Positions 14,902 through 22,862 of a stretch of DNA of 41,568 bases are shown here, in pieces (position 1 is the first letter of the stretch; the number at the start of each line of letters is the position of its first letter). Below the pieces are notes generated by a model. The model was not told the DNA's origin and made no database searches. It saw only the letters and a program-made list of their open reading frames with translations. The position numbers and the translations under genes were made by a program. The stretch is taken from assembly GCA_016177025.1 (NCBI GenBank), contig JACOWB010000008.1:78076-119643 (forward strand). The letters are read 5' to 3'. Source of the DNA: Candidatus Aenigmatarchaeota archaeon (lineage in GTDB: Archaea; Aenigmatarchaeota; Aenigmatarchaeia; CG10238-14; SCSR01).

Positions 14902-16161
14902 ATGGTTAAAAATTATGAGCTTACTCCTGAAGGTAGGGATTATTTGAAGAACGGTCTTCCTGAAAAACAGCTAGTTGATATTTTGAACAAACAACCAATG
15001 AAATCTCTGCCATTTGACGAAGCTAAGAAAAGCATAAGTAATTTCTACATCGGACTGCAATGGGCATTGAAAAACAAGTGGGCAAAATCGTTTGGGAAAG
15101 ATTTGGTGTTGGCGAAATATCCAGAAAAAATTCCTGAGCAGAAAGCGCTGGAAGAGGTTGATAAAGGTGGCGATGTTGAACAGAAATTAATCGACGTTCT
15201 TCTGCAAAGAAAACTGATTAAAAAGATTGTCACAAGTGAGGCTGACAAACTAGTCGGCAAAGAAGTGACTACTCTGACACCCCAGTTGTTGAAAAGTGGT
15301 TTATGGAAACAGGTCAAATTCCAAAAGTATGATGTGAGCGTTCCTGTATCGAAAGTTTATCCTGGTAAACTGCATCCTTATCGGCAAGTGATAGAAGAAG
15401 TGAAAGAAAAGTTAATCGGACTGGGATTTGTCGAAGCAAAGGGCCCGTTGGTCGAATCTTATTTCTGGAACGATGACGCTTTGTTTATGCCAAGCGACCA
15501 CCCTGCAAGAGGCATACACGATGTTTTCATGGTTAAAGGCGGTCGGCAAGCGAAAGTTTTAGATGAAAATCTCTGGAAGCGGGTCGGAGAAACTCATACA
15601 AATGGTTGGAAAACTGGAAGCAGTGGATGGGGTAATTGGAACTTTGATTTGGCGAGAAAACTAGTTCTTCGCAGCCAGACTACAGCGGTTTCTGCCAGGA
15701 CATTGGTGAAGCTGAAGAAGGAGGATATACCGCACAAGATGTTTGTCATAGACAAGAACTTCAGGCCGGATGTGATTGATGCGAAGCATTTCATTGAATT
15801 CGACCAGTGTGAAGGGATTGTTGCCGGTGAGGGACTTAATTTTAGGCATCTGTTGGGATATCTGAAAGAAATTGCGAACACATTTGGTGCAGAAAAGGTT
15901 AGATTCAAACCATCATACTTCCCATTCACAGAACCATCGGTAGAAGGAGTTGCACTAATCAAAGATATGGGATGGGTTGAATTCGGTGGCGCTGGAATCT
16001 TCAGACCGGAAGTTACTCATCCTCTAGGTGTGGATGTTCCTGTACTCGCATGGGGTCTTGGAATCGGAAGATTAGCAATGATAAAGCTTGGTATCAGTGA
16101 TATACGTTACCTTTACTCCGATAACTTGGATTGGCTGAGAAATAAAGAGGTTGTGAGATAA
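14902..16161 (+). CDS. pheS: Phenylalanyl-tRNA synthetase alpha subunit
   Basis: Catalytic subunit of the (alpha-beta)2 class IIc PheRS. The N-terminal part (to about residue 125) is a winged-helix-like tRNA-binding region; the class II core follows with motif 1 near HPYRQVIEEVKEKLIGLGF, the substrate loop FWNDDALFMPSDHPARGIHDVF, motif 2 and the motif 3 region VLAWGLGIGRLAMIKLGI near the C-terminus. The 419-residue length is somewhat short against many archaeal homologues of around 460-500 residues, mainly in the N-terminal part. The stop overlaps pheT by one base. Confidence 0.96.
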   Translation: MVKNYELTPEGRDYLKNGLPEKQLVDILNKQPMKSLPFDEAKKSISNFYIGLQWALKNKWAKSFGKDLVLAKYPEKIPEQKALEEVDKGGDVEQKLIDVLLQRKLIKKIVTSEADKLVGKEVTTLTPQLLKSGLWKQVKFQKYDVSVPVSKVYPGKLHPYRQVIEEVKEKLIGLGFVEAKGPLVESYFWNDDALFMPSDHPARGIHDVFMVKGGRQAKVLDENLWKRVGETHTNGWKTGSSGWGNWNFDLARKLVLRSQTTAVSARTLVKLKKEDIPHKMFVIDKNFRPDVIDAKHFIEFDQCEGIVAGEGLNFRHLLGYLKEIANTFGAEKVRFKPSYFPFTEPSVEGVALIKDMGWVEFGGAGIFRPEVTHPLGVDVPVLAWGLGIGRLAMIKLGISDIRYLYSDNLDWLRNKEVVR

Positions 16162-17795
16162 TGCCCACAATTACTTATGGCAAGAAAGATTTGTTGAATT
16201 TGATTGGAAAGAAACTTTCCGATGAGCAATTGGAAGAAGTAATACATTCGATGAAAACCAATGTCGAAGAGGAAAACGAAAATGAGATAACAATCGAACT
16301 GACGCCCGACAGACCGGACTTGTTCGGAATCGAAGGTTTGGCACGAGCGATAAAACAATATTTAGGATTGCAGACGGGCTTGAAAAAATTTGCAGTCAAC
16401 AGTCCAAAGTTGCATGTTAAAGCTTCGTATCTTCCTTACAGACCTCATCTTGCTGCTGCAGTTGTTAGAAATGTATCGGTGACGGATGCATTTATCAAAA
16501 GTTTGATGAACATACAGGATATTCTGACGGATACTGTCGGAAGGAAGAGGAAGAAGGTTGCGATCGGCATTCATGATTTCGACAAAATCATACCTAACAT
16601 CAATTACATCGAAGTGGATCCGACTGAAAAGATTGTACCGCTTGATACCAATGAGGAGATGACTCTTGCTGAAATTTTGGATAAGATACCTAAAGGAAAA
16701 GACTATGGCCACATTTTGGCTGGACTGAAAAAGTTTCCTGTATGGACTGATGCCAAAGGTATTTTCAGTTTTCCCCCGATAATCAATTCCGACAGAACGA
16801 GGGTAACGGAAAAAACGAAGAATCTTTTAGTTGAACTCACTGGAATCGACAAGGAGACCGTCCTGCAGACTCTGAACATAATAGTGACGAATTTCGCTGA
16901 ACGTGGATGTTCCATCGAAGCTGTGAAGATATTTCATGGCGATAAATCTGAGGTTACTCCCAACCTTAATCCGACTTTCATGGATGTTGGCACTGACGAG
17001 ATAAACAAATTAATTGGACTGGACTTGAAAAAAAGTGATATAATTGATTCGCTGAACAGAATGGGTTACGATGTTACAGAAAACAAAGGTTTGTTAAGAG
17101 TTTTCATCCCTGCTTACAGAACTGATATTCTGCATGGAGTGGATGTTATAGAAGATGTTGCTATAGGATATGGGTTCAATAATTTTGTTCCACAGCTACC
17201 GCATATAGCCACAGTCGGTAAACTGCATCCTGCTGAAAAACTCTCTGCAAAAGTCAGACAGTTGTTAATTGGATATGGCTTCCAAGAAATTATAAATCCT
17301 GTACTATCAAATTCTACAGATCAGTTTGAAAAAATGAATTGGAAAAAAGAAAATGTAATTGAGATAGAAAATCCTGTGTCACAAGAGTATACCTGCTTAA
17401 GAATATGTCTGAAACCTGGTCTACTGAAGATCCTGGGAAAAAATACCCATGTAAGCTATCCGCAGAATATTTTCGAAGTTGGTGATGTCGTCTGGCCGGA
17501 TGAAAATGAGGAAACTATGTCAAAATCCATTAGGAGCATTGCCGGGTTGATGTGCCATTCAAAGACAAGCTTTACCGATGTGAAATCTTTAGTTGATTCG
17601 TTGCTAAAAAATTTGAATATCGGATATAAATTAGAATCTCATGATTTAGAAGAGATGATATCTGGCAGGTCTGCAAAGATTTTAGCGAATGGTAAATACA
17701 TCGGTAATTTTGGGGAAATAAACCCAACTGTCTTGAATAATTGGGGGATAGAAATACCGTGCTCAGCTTTTGAAATCGATTTGGAGGTATTGTGA
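16161..17795 (+). CDS. pheT: Phenylalanyl-tRNA synthetase beta subunit
   Basis: Structural and editing subunit of PheRS, archaeal/eukaryotic type. The 544-residue protein begins [25 protein letters not shown], has the [24 protein letters not shown] stretch (B1/B5-type), the B3/B4 editing region in the middle, and the catalytic-like C-terminal domain ([23 protein letters not shown]). It lacks the bacterial OB fold and anticodon-binding extension, as expected for archaea. It starts at the last base of pheS and its end holds the ribosome-binding site GGAGGT for the hydrolase gene. Confidence 0.96.
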   Translation: MPTITYGKKDLLNLIGKKLSDEQLEEVIHSMKTNVEEENENEITIELTPDRPDLFGIEGLARAIKQYLGLQTGLKKFAVNSPKLHVKASYLPYRPHLAAAVVRNVSVTDAFIKSLMNIQDILTDTVGRKRKKVAIGIHDFDKIIPNINYIEVDPTEKIVPLDTNEEMTLAEILDKIPKGKDYGHILAGLKKFPVWTDAKGIFSFPPIINSDRTRVTEKTKNLLVELTGIDKETVLQTLNIIVTNFAERGCSIEAVKIFHGDKSEVTPNLNPTFMDVGTDEINKLIGLDLKKSDIIDSLNRMGYDVTENKGLLRVFIPAYRTDILHGVDVIEDVAIGYGFNNFVPQLPHIATVGKLHPAEKLSAKVRQLLIGYGFQEIINPVLSNSTDQFEKMNWKKENVIEIENPVSQEYTCLRICLKPGLLKILGKNTHVSYPQNIFEVGDVVWPDENEETMSKSIRSIAGLMCHSKTSFTDVKSLVDSLLKNLNIGYKLESHDLEEMISGRSAKILANGKYIGNFGEINPTVLNNWGIEIPCSAFEIDLEVL

Positions 17796-17796
17796 G

Positions 17797-18375
17797 ATGG
17801 TTAAAAGAGCGTTCATAATACATGGTTGGGGTGGATCTCCTAAACATGGGTGGGAACCTTGGCTGAAGAATGAATTAGAGAAAAGAGGTCTCGAGGTCTA
17901 TGCACTGTCAATGCCAGATTCCGAACATCCTAAGATGAGTGCTTGGTTGGAAGAATTGAGAAACTCTGTTGTGACCCCTGATAAAGAATGCTATTTTGTT
18001 GGTCATAGTTTAGGATGCATAACAATTTTGCGCTATCTTGAAACTCTTGAAGAGGGTCAAGAAATTGGTGGTGTAGTACTTGTCGCAGGATTTAGCGATA
18101 TCAACATAACTATTGGAGAGGATGAAGATATTAATGAAATCGGAACTTTCTTCGAGACAGACGTCGATTTTGAAAAGGTAAAGAATCATTGTAAGAAATT
18201 TGTTGGCATACACTCTGATGACGATCCTTATGTACCTCTAAGATATGCCGACATCTTTAAAGAGAAATTAGGTGCTGAAATAATCGTGCAAAATAACATG
18301 AAACATTTTAGCGGTGAAGATGGTATAAATCAGTTACCAATTGCATTAGAATCTGTCCTCAAACTATCCAAATAA
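17797..18375 (+). CDS. Small alpha/beta hydrolase, RBBP9/YdeN family
   Basis: Predicted serine hydrolase of 192 residues, unknown substrate. The features are RAFIIHGWGGSPKHGWEPWL at the start, the nucleophile elbow GHSLGC (Ser near residue 71), and the late acid/histidine region (HSDDDPYVPL and NNMKHFSGEDG). These match the RBBP9/YdeN group of small alpha/beta hydrolases. The ATG at 17797 lies just after the pheT stop and has GGAGGT eight bases upstream, better than an in-frame start inside pheT. Co-transcription with pheST seems likely but does not by itself indicate a role in translation. Confidence 0.85.
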   Translation: MVKRAFIIHGWGGSPKHGWEPWLKNELEKRGLEVYALSMPDSEHPKMSAWLEELRNSVVTPDKECYFVGHSLGCITILRYLETLEEGQEIGGVVLVAGFSDINITIGEDEDINEIGTFFETDVDFEKVKNHCKKFVGIHSDDDPYVPLRYADIFKEKLGAEIIVQNNMKHFSGEDGINQLPIALESVLKLSK

Positions 18376-18378
18376 AAT

Positions 18379-19134
18379 TTATCTAAACCGACCAAGTAAT
18401 CTATTCCAAAGGCCTTGGTTGTATCTGAATTCTTTCCCAACCAGATAATGCGCTAATCTCCTCATTTCCACAGATGCAGGTGATGCAGGATTATAATCCA
18501 CGACTGCCGACCTTGCAGCCAGTGACTTTTGAACATTCATATCTTCCGGAATTTTAGCTATCACAGGATACTTGAGGAAATCCTCGATTTCAGCTGCTGA
18601 TAGCTCATCTTTTTTATTCACGCGATTGACAACAGCACCAAGTATAACCTTGTCGAGCTTCTCTGCGACTTTTGCAACCTTCAAGGCGTCCAATACAGAT
18701 GGCAGATTCGGATTTGTCAGCAAGAGTATTTCATCCGCAACTTTGAGCGATAAGGTGGCTTCTTTGCCCAAAGACGGCGCTGAATCTAATAAAATGAAAT
18801 CGGTTTTACCTAGAAGTTTCAAAGTAAAGCTGTGCAATCTATCTGCATCAACGCCAACCAAATCATTTACAGACAAACCCGCCGGCACTACTTTAAAGCC
18901 GTAAGGATGATAATACACAACTTCGTTTGCTTTCGCATCGCCACGCAGAAAATCATGCAGTGATTTTGGAACCATGTGTAATCCCAAGTGCAATCCGAGA
19001 TGAGGTGTGGTTAAATTGGCATCAATCGCAGTCACATCCTTGCCTAATTCGGTCAAAACATGGGACAGGTTTGATACTAGTGTAGTCTTTCCGACACCGC
19101 CTTTGGCGGAAGCTACAGCAATTACGCGCGTCAT
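18379..19134 (-). CDS. MinD/ParA-family P-loop ATPase
   Basis: Soluble ATPase of the deviant Walker A group. The 251-residue protein starts TRVIAVASAKGGVGKTTLVSNL (K-G-G-V-G-K-T-T, residues 10-17), has a switch DANLTTPHLGLHLGL, the FILLDSAPSLGKEATLSL Walker B-like segment and LLTNPNLPSVLDALK, all as in archaeal MinD homologues. In archaea such proteins position membrane or pole-localised machineries; here the partner is unknown. It converges with the hydrolase gene (three bases between stops) and begins 36 bases downstream of the 3' end of the tRNA gene on the same strand. Confidence 0.9.
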   Translation of the reverse strand: MTRVIAVASAKGGVGKTTLVSNLSHVLTELGKDVTAIDANLTTPHLGLHLGLHMVPKSLHDFLRGDAKANEVVYYHPYGFKVVPAGLSVNDLVGVDADRLHSFTLKLLGKTDFILLDSAPSLGKEATLSLKVADEILLLTNPNLPSVLDALKVAKVAEKLDKVILGAVVNRVNKKDELSAAEIEDFLKYPVIAKIPEDMNVQKSLAARSAVVDYNPASPASVEMRRLAHYLVGKEFRYNQGLWNRLLGRFR

Positions 19135-19201
19135 TTAATCCTAGTTTAATTTCCGTCAGTTTAAAGGTTGTGACCCCGGAGGGATTTGAACCCTCGACCT
19201 T

Positions 19202-19219
19202 TTTAGGTAGCAATGCTAT
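19202..19219 (-). other. tRNA-Arg intron 4 (18 nt, about position 42/43)
   Basis: Gene positions 85-102. It has the clearest splice motif: central helix TAGG/CCTA, bulges AGA and AAA, inner helix TAGC/GCTA with loop ATT. The first base of the central helix is the last base of intron 3, which suggests that this intron leaves before intron 3. Confidence 0.75.
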
Positions 19220-19224
19220 CTCCT

Positions 19225-19237
19225 AACTCCCAGAGGA
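19225..19237 (-). other. tRNA-Arg intron 3 (13 nt, canonical position 37/38)
   Basis: Gene positions 67-79. The central helix is CTTC/GGAG with one G-U pair; the bulges are TAT and TTA. The outer helix is the mature anticodon stem, which forms only once intron 2 has been removed. Confidence 0.72.
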
Positions 19238-19244
19238 TAGAAGG

Positions 19245-19259
19245 TTCAGCCATTCAAGT
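19245..19259 (-). other. tRNA-Arg intron 2 (15 nt, position 30/31)
   Basis: Gene positions 45-59. The central helix is CAGC/GCTG, with bulges TCA and AAC and outer pairs GAG with CTT. The outer and central helices use D-stem bases, so this motif competes with D-stem folding. Confidence 0.7.
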
Positions 19260-19269
19260 GAGCTGCTCT

Positions 19270-19281
19270 TTTTGGTCATCT
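19270..19281 (-). other. tRNA-Arg intron 1 (12 nt, D loop)
   Basis: Gene positions 23-34. The central helix is TTGG/CCAA; the bulges are ATA and AAA, cut after the second base. There is no inner helix, only a GATGA loop, so this is a relaxed motif. Joining restores GGAT-AGAGC. Confidence 0.65.
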
Positions 19282-19303
19282 ATCCAAGCTGAGCTACGGG
19301 GCC

Positions 19304-19340
19304 TGTAATCTATAATATTTATAAACTTTAAAGTTTTATT
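19304..19340 (-). promoter_or_regulatory. Probable tRNA promoter
   Basis: AT-rich region directly upstream of the tRNA. The palindromic ACTTTAAAGT (19325-19334) is centred about 27 bases before the mature 5' end, which fits a TATA box for a tRNA transcript with almost no leader. A second AT box (GTTTATAAATA on the minus strand, 19316-19326) lies closer. Confidence 0.4.
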
Positions 19341-19370
19341 GAATTGTAGAAATGACCTTAGTGGTTGTTG

Positions 19371-19490
19371 ATGAGTTCAAGTAAATCGGCCAAAAGTATA
19401 ATGAGAAATGTTTTTTCTAGAACTATTTACCTAGTTTTAAATTCATTTGCAATTCCTCTATTGGCTCTTAAAAATCTAAAGGGGCAATAG
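19371..19490 (+). CDS. Possible small basic/hydrophobic peptide (39 residues)
   Basis: Open frame ATG 19371 to TAG 19490 in the otherwise gene-free stretch between the tRNA promoter and the 82-residue gene. The product begins MSSSKSAKSIMRNVFSRTIY and continues with a short hydrophobic part (LVLNSFAIPLLAL) and a basic end. No good ribosome-binding site precedes it; a ten-codon frame starting at ATG 19352 runs into its start. It matches no family that I recognise, and it may be chance or a leader peptide. Confidence 0.25.
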   Translation: MSSSKSAKSIMRNVFSRTIYLVLNSFAIPLLALKNLKGQ

Positions 19491-19571
19491 GGGAGGATTC
19501 TGCAAAGCGGCAGAGGACCCGGGCACAGGAACTCTTTCTAAGGATTTTCATTACAGGAGGAGGTAGTCTAA
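19491..19571 (+). promoter_or_regulatory. Structured leader with a strong Shine-Dalgarno site
   Basis: Non-coding 81 bases upstream of the 82-residue gene. It contains the hairpin TCTGC-AAAGCG-GCAGA (19499-19514), a GC-rich stretch GGACCCGGGC, and GGAGGAGGT (19556-19564) seven bases before the ATG, among the strongest ribosome-binding sites in the window. It could be a regulatory leader; no known riboswitch class was recognised. Confidence 0.45.
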
Positions 19572-19820
19572 ATGGGTAGCGACTACTCTCATCTCCGGAC
19601 AGTTTCTTATAAAGACGGGCATGGTAGATCTGCTACTGCTGTTCTAGAACTAGGTAAGGATGGATATGCATATTTGAGGGAGAGTGGAAGTCGTCGGCGT
19701 ACAACAGTTCATAAGAGAGAAGTTGTTGACGCTACAGATTCCGAGTTGGTAGACATGCTAAGACTATCATTGGGTCTCCCGTTTCAATTTTATAAAAATG
19801 GTAAATCTCGTAGGAGGTGA
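19572..19820 (+). CDS. Unknown small basic protein (82 residues)
   Basis: Hypothetical protein with no family that I recognise. It has no signal peptide or membrane segment. It begins MGSDYSHLRTVSYKDGHG, has a probable beta-rich first half (SATAVLELGKDGYAYLRE), an Arg-rich patch SGSRRRTTVHKREVVD, an amphipathic LVDMLRLSLGL segment and a basic end GKSRRR, so nucleic-acid binding is possible but only a guess. The start is decided by GGAGGAGGT seven bases upstream. The stop codon is part of the ribosome-binding site GGAGGTGA of the next gene, so the two genes form a coupled pair with their own leader and terminator. Confidence 0.75.
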   Translation: MGSDYSHLRTVSYKDGHGRSATAVLELGKDGYAYLRESGSRRRTTVHKREVVDATDSELVDMLRLSLGLPFQFYKNGKSRRR

Positions 19821-19827
19821 AAATTAA

Positions 19828-20142
19828 ATGGATGTGAACAACTCACGAATAACCAGACCACCGATTTTGCGTAGAAAAGTGATGATAGATGGGAGGAAAA
19901 GACAAGGTGGTATTTACGATGTGAACGGTAATCCTGCCGATCATATAATTCCAGGAAAAATCTACATGGCAAAAATTAATGGCGGGTATGTAAGAGTCCG
20001 CGCACAGCCTAACCAAACAATGCAGATAGCCGGAGGGGAAGAATTGAGAAGTGAAATCGACCCAAGAACAAGTGCGACAGAGGCATATGCTAGATCGGTA
20101 GGATTCAATTTAACTACTGGGGCTTATGAAAACCCTGCATAA
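19828..20142 (+). CDS. Unknown protein (104 residues), partner of the 82-residue gene
   Basis: Hypothetical soluble protein with no family that I recognise. The sequence starts MDVNNSRITRPPILRRKVM and is basic in the first third (RRKVMIDGRKRQGGIYD), then has a beta-type middle (GKIYMAKINGGYVRVRAQP) and an acidic/polar end (SEIDPRTSATEAYARSVGF). The ribosome-binding site GGAGGTGA at 19813-19820 is a full match to the archaeal 16S rRNA 3' end and lies seven bases before the ATG. The stop codon is followed immediately by a hairpin and T-run. High predicted expression is suggested by the initiation signals of both genes. Confidence 0.75.
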   Translation: MDVNNSRITRPPILRRKVMIDGRKRQGGIYDVNGNPADHIIPGKIYMAKINGGYVRVRAQPNQTMQIAGGEELRSEIDPRTSATEAYARSVGFNLTTGAYENPA

Positions 20143-20184
20143 AATAGGAGTGAATGCAACTCCTATTGTTTTTCATTTTTTGTT
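20143..20184 (+). terminator. Hairpin plus T-run, intrinsic-type terminator
   Basis: AATAGGAGT (20143-20151) and ACTCCTATT (20159-20167) form a perfect 9-bp stem with the 7-base loop GAATGCA, followed by GTTTTTCATTTTTTG. It starts directly after the stop codon of the 104-residue gene. Archaeal terminators usually need only T-runs, so a hairpin of bacterial style is notable. Confidence 0.75.
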
Positions 20185-20216
20185 AGCTTTTTATTTTGAT
20201 ATTCAAAGTGTTATTA

Positions 20217-22862
20217 ATGGACTTCAAAAAGATAGAGAAAAAATGGCAAGCTAAGTGGGATGAAGCTAAAATTTTCGAAGCCAACGTGAATCCGAAAAAA
20301 AAGAAATTCTTCACTTCAATAATTATCCCTTATGTCAATGGCAATATACACATAGGACATTCCTTCACTTACACACGAATAGATGCCTATGCAAGATTCA
20401 AAAGAATGCAAGGTTTCAATACGTTACTCGCAGAAGGATTTCATGCGACTGGTGAACCTATACTTGGCGCGATTGAAAGATTGAAAAAGAACGACAAATC
20501 TCAGATAGAAACTTTCAAAATGTATGGTGCGACTGACAAAGATTTGCAGATGTTCAAACGAAAAGGACCTGAATTCGCGGCCAAGTTCTGGATGGAAAAA
20601 ATTATAGAATCGTCCAAACTAATGGGATTTTCTGTTGACTGGAGAAGAAAGTTCGTTACTGCAATAGACCCAGCATTCAATCGATTCATAGAATGGCAAT
20701 ACAACACACTAAGAAAAAAAGGATATGTTATTCAAGGGACTCATCCAGTTATTTGGTGTCTGCATGACCAATCGCCAACTGGCGACCATGACAGACTGAA
20801 AGGCGAAGGTGAAAGCCCGACCGAATTTGTTCTGCTGAAGTTTAAATTGGAGTCTGGAGAAATTCTACCGTGTGCAACATTAAGACCGGAGACAATTTAT
20901 GGTGTAACAAATCTTTGGGTAAACCCTGCTGCAGAGCATGTTAAAGTCAAAATCGATGATGAAACATGGATTATTTCTAGAGAGGCTGTACAGAAATTCA
21001 AAGATCAATTGAAAGATGTTAAAGAAATTGGTATTATCTCTGGAAAGAGACTGATTGGAAAATCTGTAAGGAACATGGTGACAAACCAGAGAATACCGAT
21101 TCTTCAAGGGAAATTTGTGGATCCGGCAACAGCGACTGGAATTGTGATGTCAGTCCCATCACATGCACCATATGACTATGTAGCGTTAAAGGAGCTTGGT
21201 GTGGAGATCGAACCTATTTCTGTAATAAAAGTTGAAGGCTTTGGAGAGCATCCGGCAATAGAAGTTTCTGAAAAACTAGGAATAAAATCTACGAAAGAGA
21301 CAGAAAAACTTGATGATGCTACGTCGATTGTTTATAAAAAGGAATTTCATACCGGTGTTCTTAGAGAGATTACTGGGAAATATGCAGGAAAGAAAGTCTC
21401 CGAAGTTAAGAATGAATTGATAGAAGATTTTGTTAAACAGAATGTTGCAGACAAGATATGGGAATCGAGCAATCTCGTTATCTGCAGATGCACAAACAGG
21501 TGCCATGTAAAAATTTTGGAGAATCAGTGGTTTTTGAAATTTTCTGATAAAGAATGGAAAAATAAAGTTAAGCAATGCATCTCACAAATGAAATTCCATC
21601 CTGAAGAATCCAGAATACAATTCTTGAATACGGTCGACTGGCTGGATGACAAAGCTTGTGCAAGAAAAAGTGGACTAGGCACTAGACTGCCGTGGGACAA
21701 GGAATGGATTGTAGAAACTTTGAGTGACTCTGTAATTTATATGGCGTATTACACTATAGCCCGAACAATTAATGAAAATAAAATATCCGCCGAACAATTA
21801 ACAGATGGAATCTTTGATTATGTGTTTCTTGGCAAGGGTAATTTAAAAGAGCTTTCGAAAAATTCGAAACTGAACGAAAAGTTAATCCGGGGGATGCGAG
21901 AGGAGTTTGAATATTTTTATCCTGTGGACTTGAGGAATTCTGCTAAGGAACTGGTGCAGAACCATTTGACATATGCGTTATTCCATCATGTCGCCATTTG
22001 GAATGACCCGAAATATTGGCCTAAAGCTTACGGTGTAAACGGATTCGTCACTGTTTCCGGAGAGAAGATGGCAAAGTCGAAGGGAAATATAATACCACTA
22101 AAGAATTTAGTCGAAAAATACGGTTCAGACATAGTCAGAATAAACATAGCAACAGCCAACGAGAACATGGACGATGCAGATTGGAAGGAGGACTCTTTAA
22201 AGACGTTTTCTTCAAGATTGGCATCGTTGGAGCAGCTTGTCAAGAATCTGAAACGGGCTAAAAGAAAATCTGTAAACAACTTGGACAGTTATATGGAATC
22301 TGTATTGCAGAATTGTATAAAAGGCGCGACAGAAAATTATGAAACAATGAAATTCAGATCTGGTGTTCAGTACAGCATATTCCAGATATTTAATGAGCTA
22401 AATTACTACATAGAAAGATGCGACGGAATTAAAGGTTGTAATCAAGGCGTTTTAAAGAATTGTTTGTCTGCAGTCGTATCATTAATAGCACCGTTCACTC
22501 CCCACATTAGCGAAGAACTTCGGTATAACTTGGGACACAAGGATTTTATTTCATTGGGTCCGTGGCCTTCATTTGAGGACAAAAAAATTGACAAGAACAT
22601 CCTAGAACTGGAAAACATCTTCAAAAAAACGCTAGAAGACTTGGCCAAAGTTCTGAAGCTTGCTGGAAAAAAGAAAAATGCATACCTGTATTTTGTGACC
22701 GATAAAGAACTAAACTACTTTAAAGATCCTGTCGCATATCTGCAGAAAATGTTTGATTTCAAAAAGATAGAACTATACAAGTCATCGGACAGGAATAAAT
22801 ACGATCCTGAAAATAAATCATCAAGAGCGAAATACGGCAGACCGGCAATTTATTTGGAGTAG
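20217..22862 (+). CDS. leuS: Leucyl-tRNA synthetase, archaeal type
   Basis: Class Ia synthetase charging tRNA-Leu. From ATG 20217 it has 881 residues: MDFKKIEKKWQAKWDEAKIF, the HIGH motif GNIHIGHSFTYTRIDAYARF near residue 45, a CP1 editing domain (LRPETIYGVTNLWVNP and GTGI-type VMSVPSHAPYDY), and KMSKS as EKMAKSKGNIIPL followed by the anticodon-binding helical domain. An in-frame TTG at 20196 is less likely; the T-rich TATA-like sequence starting near 20187 lies about 28 bases before the ATG, consistent with a leaderless mRNA. Confidence 0.97.
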   Translation: MDFKKIEKKWQAKWDEAKIFEANVNPKKKKFFTSIIIPYVNGNIHIGHSFTYTRIDAYARFKRMQGFNTLLAEGFHATGEPILGAIERLKKNDKSQIETFKMYGATDKDLQMFKRKGPEFAAKFWMEKIIESSKLMGFSVDWRRKFVTAIDPAFNRFIEWQYNTLRKKGYVIQGTHPVIWCLHDQSPTGDHDRLKGEGESPTEFVLLKFKLESGEILPCATLRPETIYGVTNLWVNPAAEHVKVKIDDETWIISREAVQKFKDQLKDVKEIGIISGKRLIGKSVRNMVTNQRIPILQGKFVDPATATGIVMSVPSHAPYDYVALKELGVEIEPISVIKVEGFGEHPAIEVSEKLGIKSTKETEKLDDATSIVYKKEFHTGVLREITGKYAGKKVSEVKNELIEDFVKQNVADKIWESSNLVICRCTNRCHVKILENQWFLKFSDKEWKNKVKQCISQMKFHPEESRIQFLNTVDWLDDKACARKSGLGTRLPWDKEWIVETLSDSVIYMAYYTIARTINENKISAEQLTDGIFDYVFLGKGNLKELSKNSKLNEKLIRGMREEFEYFYPVDLRNSAKELVQNHLTYALFHHVAIWNDPKYWPKAYGVNGFVTVSGEKMAKSKGNIIPLKNLVEKYGSDIVRINIATANENMDDADWKEDSLKTFSSRLASLEQLVKNLKRAKRKSVNNLDSYMESVLQNCIKGATENYETMKFRSGVQYSIFQIFNELNYYIERCDGIKGCNQGVLKNCLSAVVSLIAPFTPHISEELRYNLGHKDFISLGPWPSFEDKKIDKNILELENIFKKTLEDLAKVLKLAGKKKNAYLYFVTDKELNYFKDPVAYLQKMFDFKKIELYKSSDRNKYDPENKSSRAKYGRPAIYLE

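Larger units (their letters stand above)
19171..19303 (-). tRNA. tRNA-Arg(UCU), interrupted by four apparent introns
   Basis: Acceptor GGCCCCG pairs with CGGGGTC plus A73; the T arm is GAGGG-TTCAAAT-CCCTC; the D arm is GCTC-AGCTTGGATA-GAGC. The 133-nt span only folds as a tRNA after removing four segments: 12 nt in the D loop, 15 nt in the 5' anticodon stem, 13 nt at 37/38 and 18 nt at the 3' end of the anticodon stem. The result is 75 nt with anticodon stem GCTCC/GGAGA and the canonical loop CT-TCT-AA (anticodon at 19239-19241) and variable loop AGGTC. Each boundary lies in 3-nt bulges flanking a 4-bp helix, as in the archaeal bulge-helix-bulge splice motif. One G27-A43 mismatch remains. CCA is not encoded. 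Confidence 0.85.

Noticed and set aside
19171-19303. Reading the interrupted tRNA as tRNA-Ser(UGA) or tRNA-Leu with a long variable arm
   Set aside because: The CTTGAA and GTTAGG stretches can mimic anticodon loops, but neither gives a closed anticodon stem, and the D arm is of the short-variable type. The four-intron UCU reading gives a full tRNA of 75 nt with correct boundaries.
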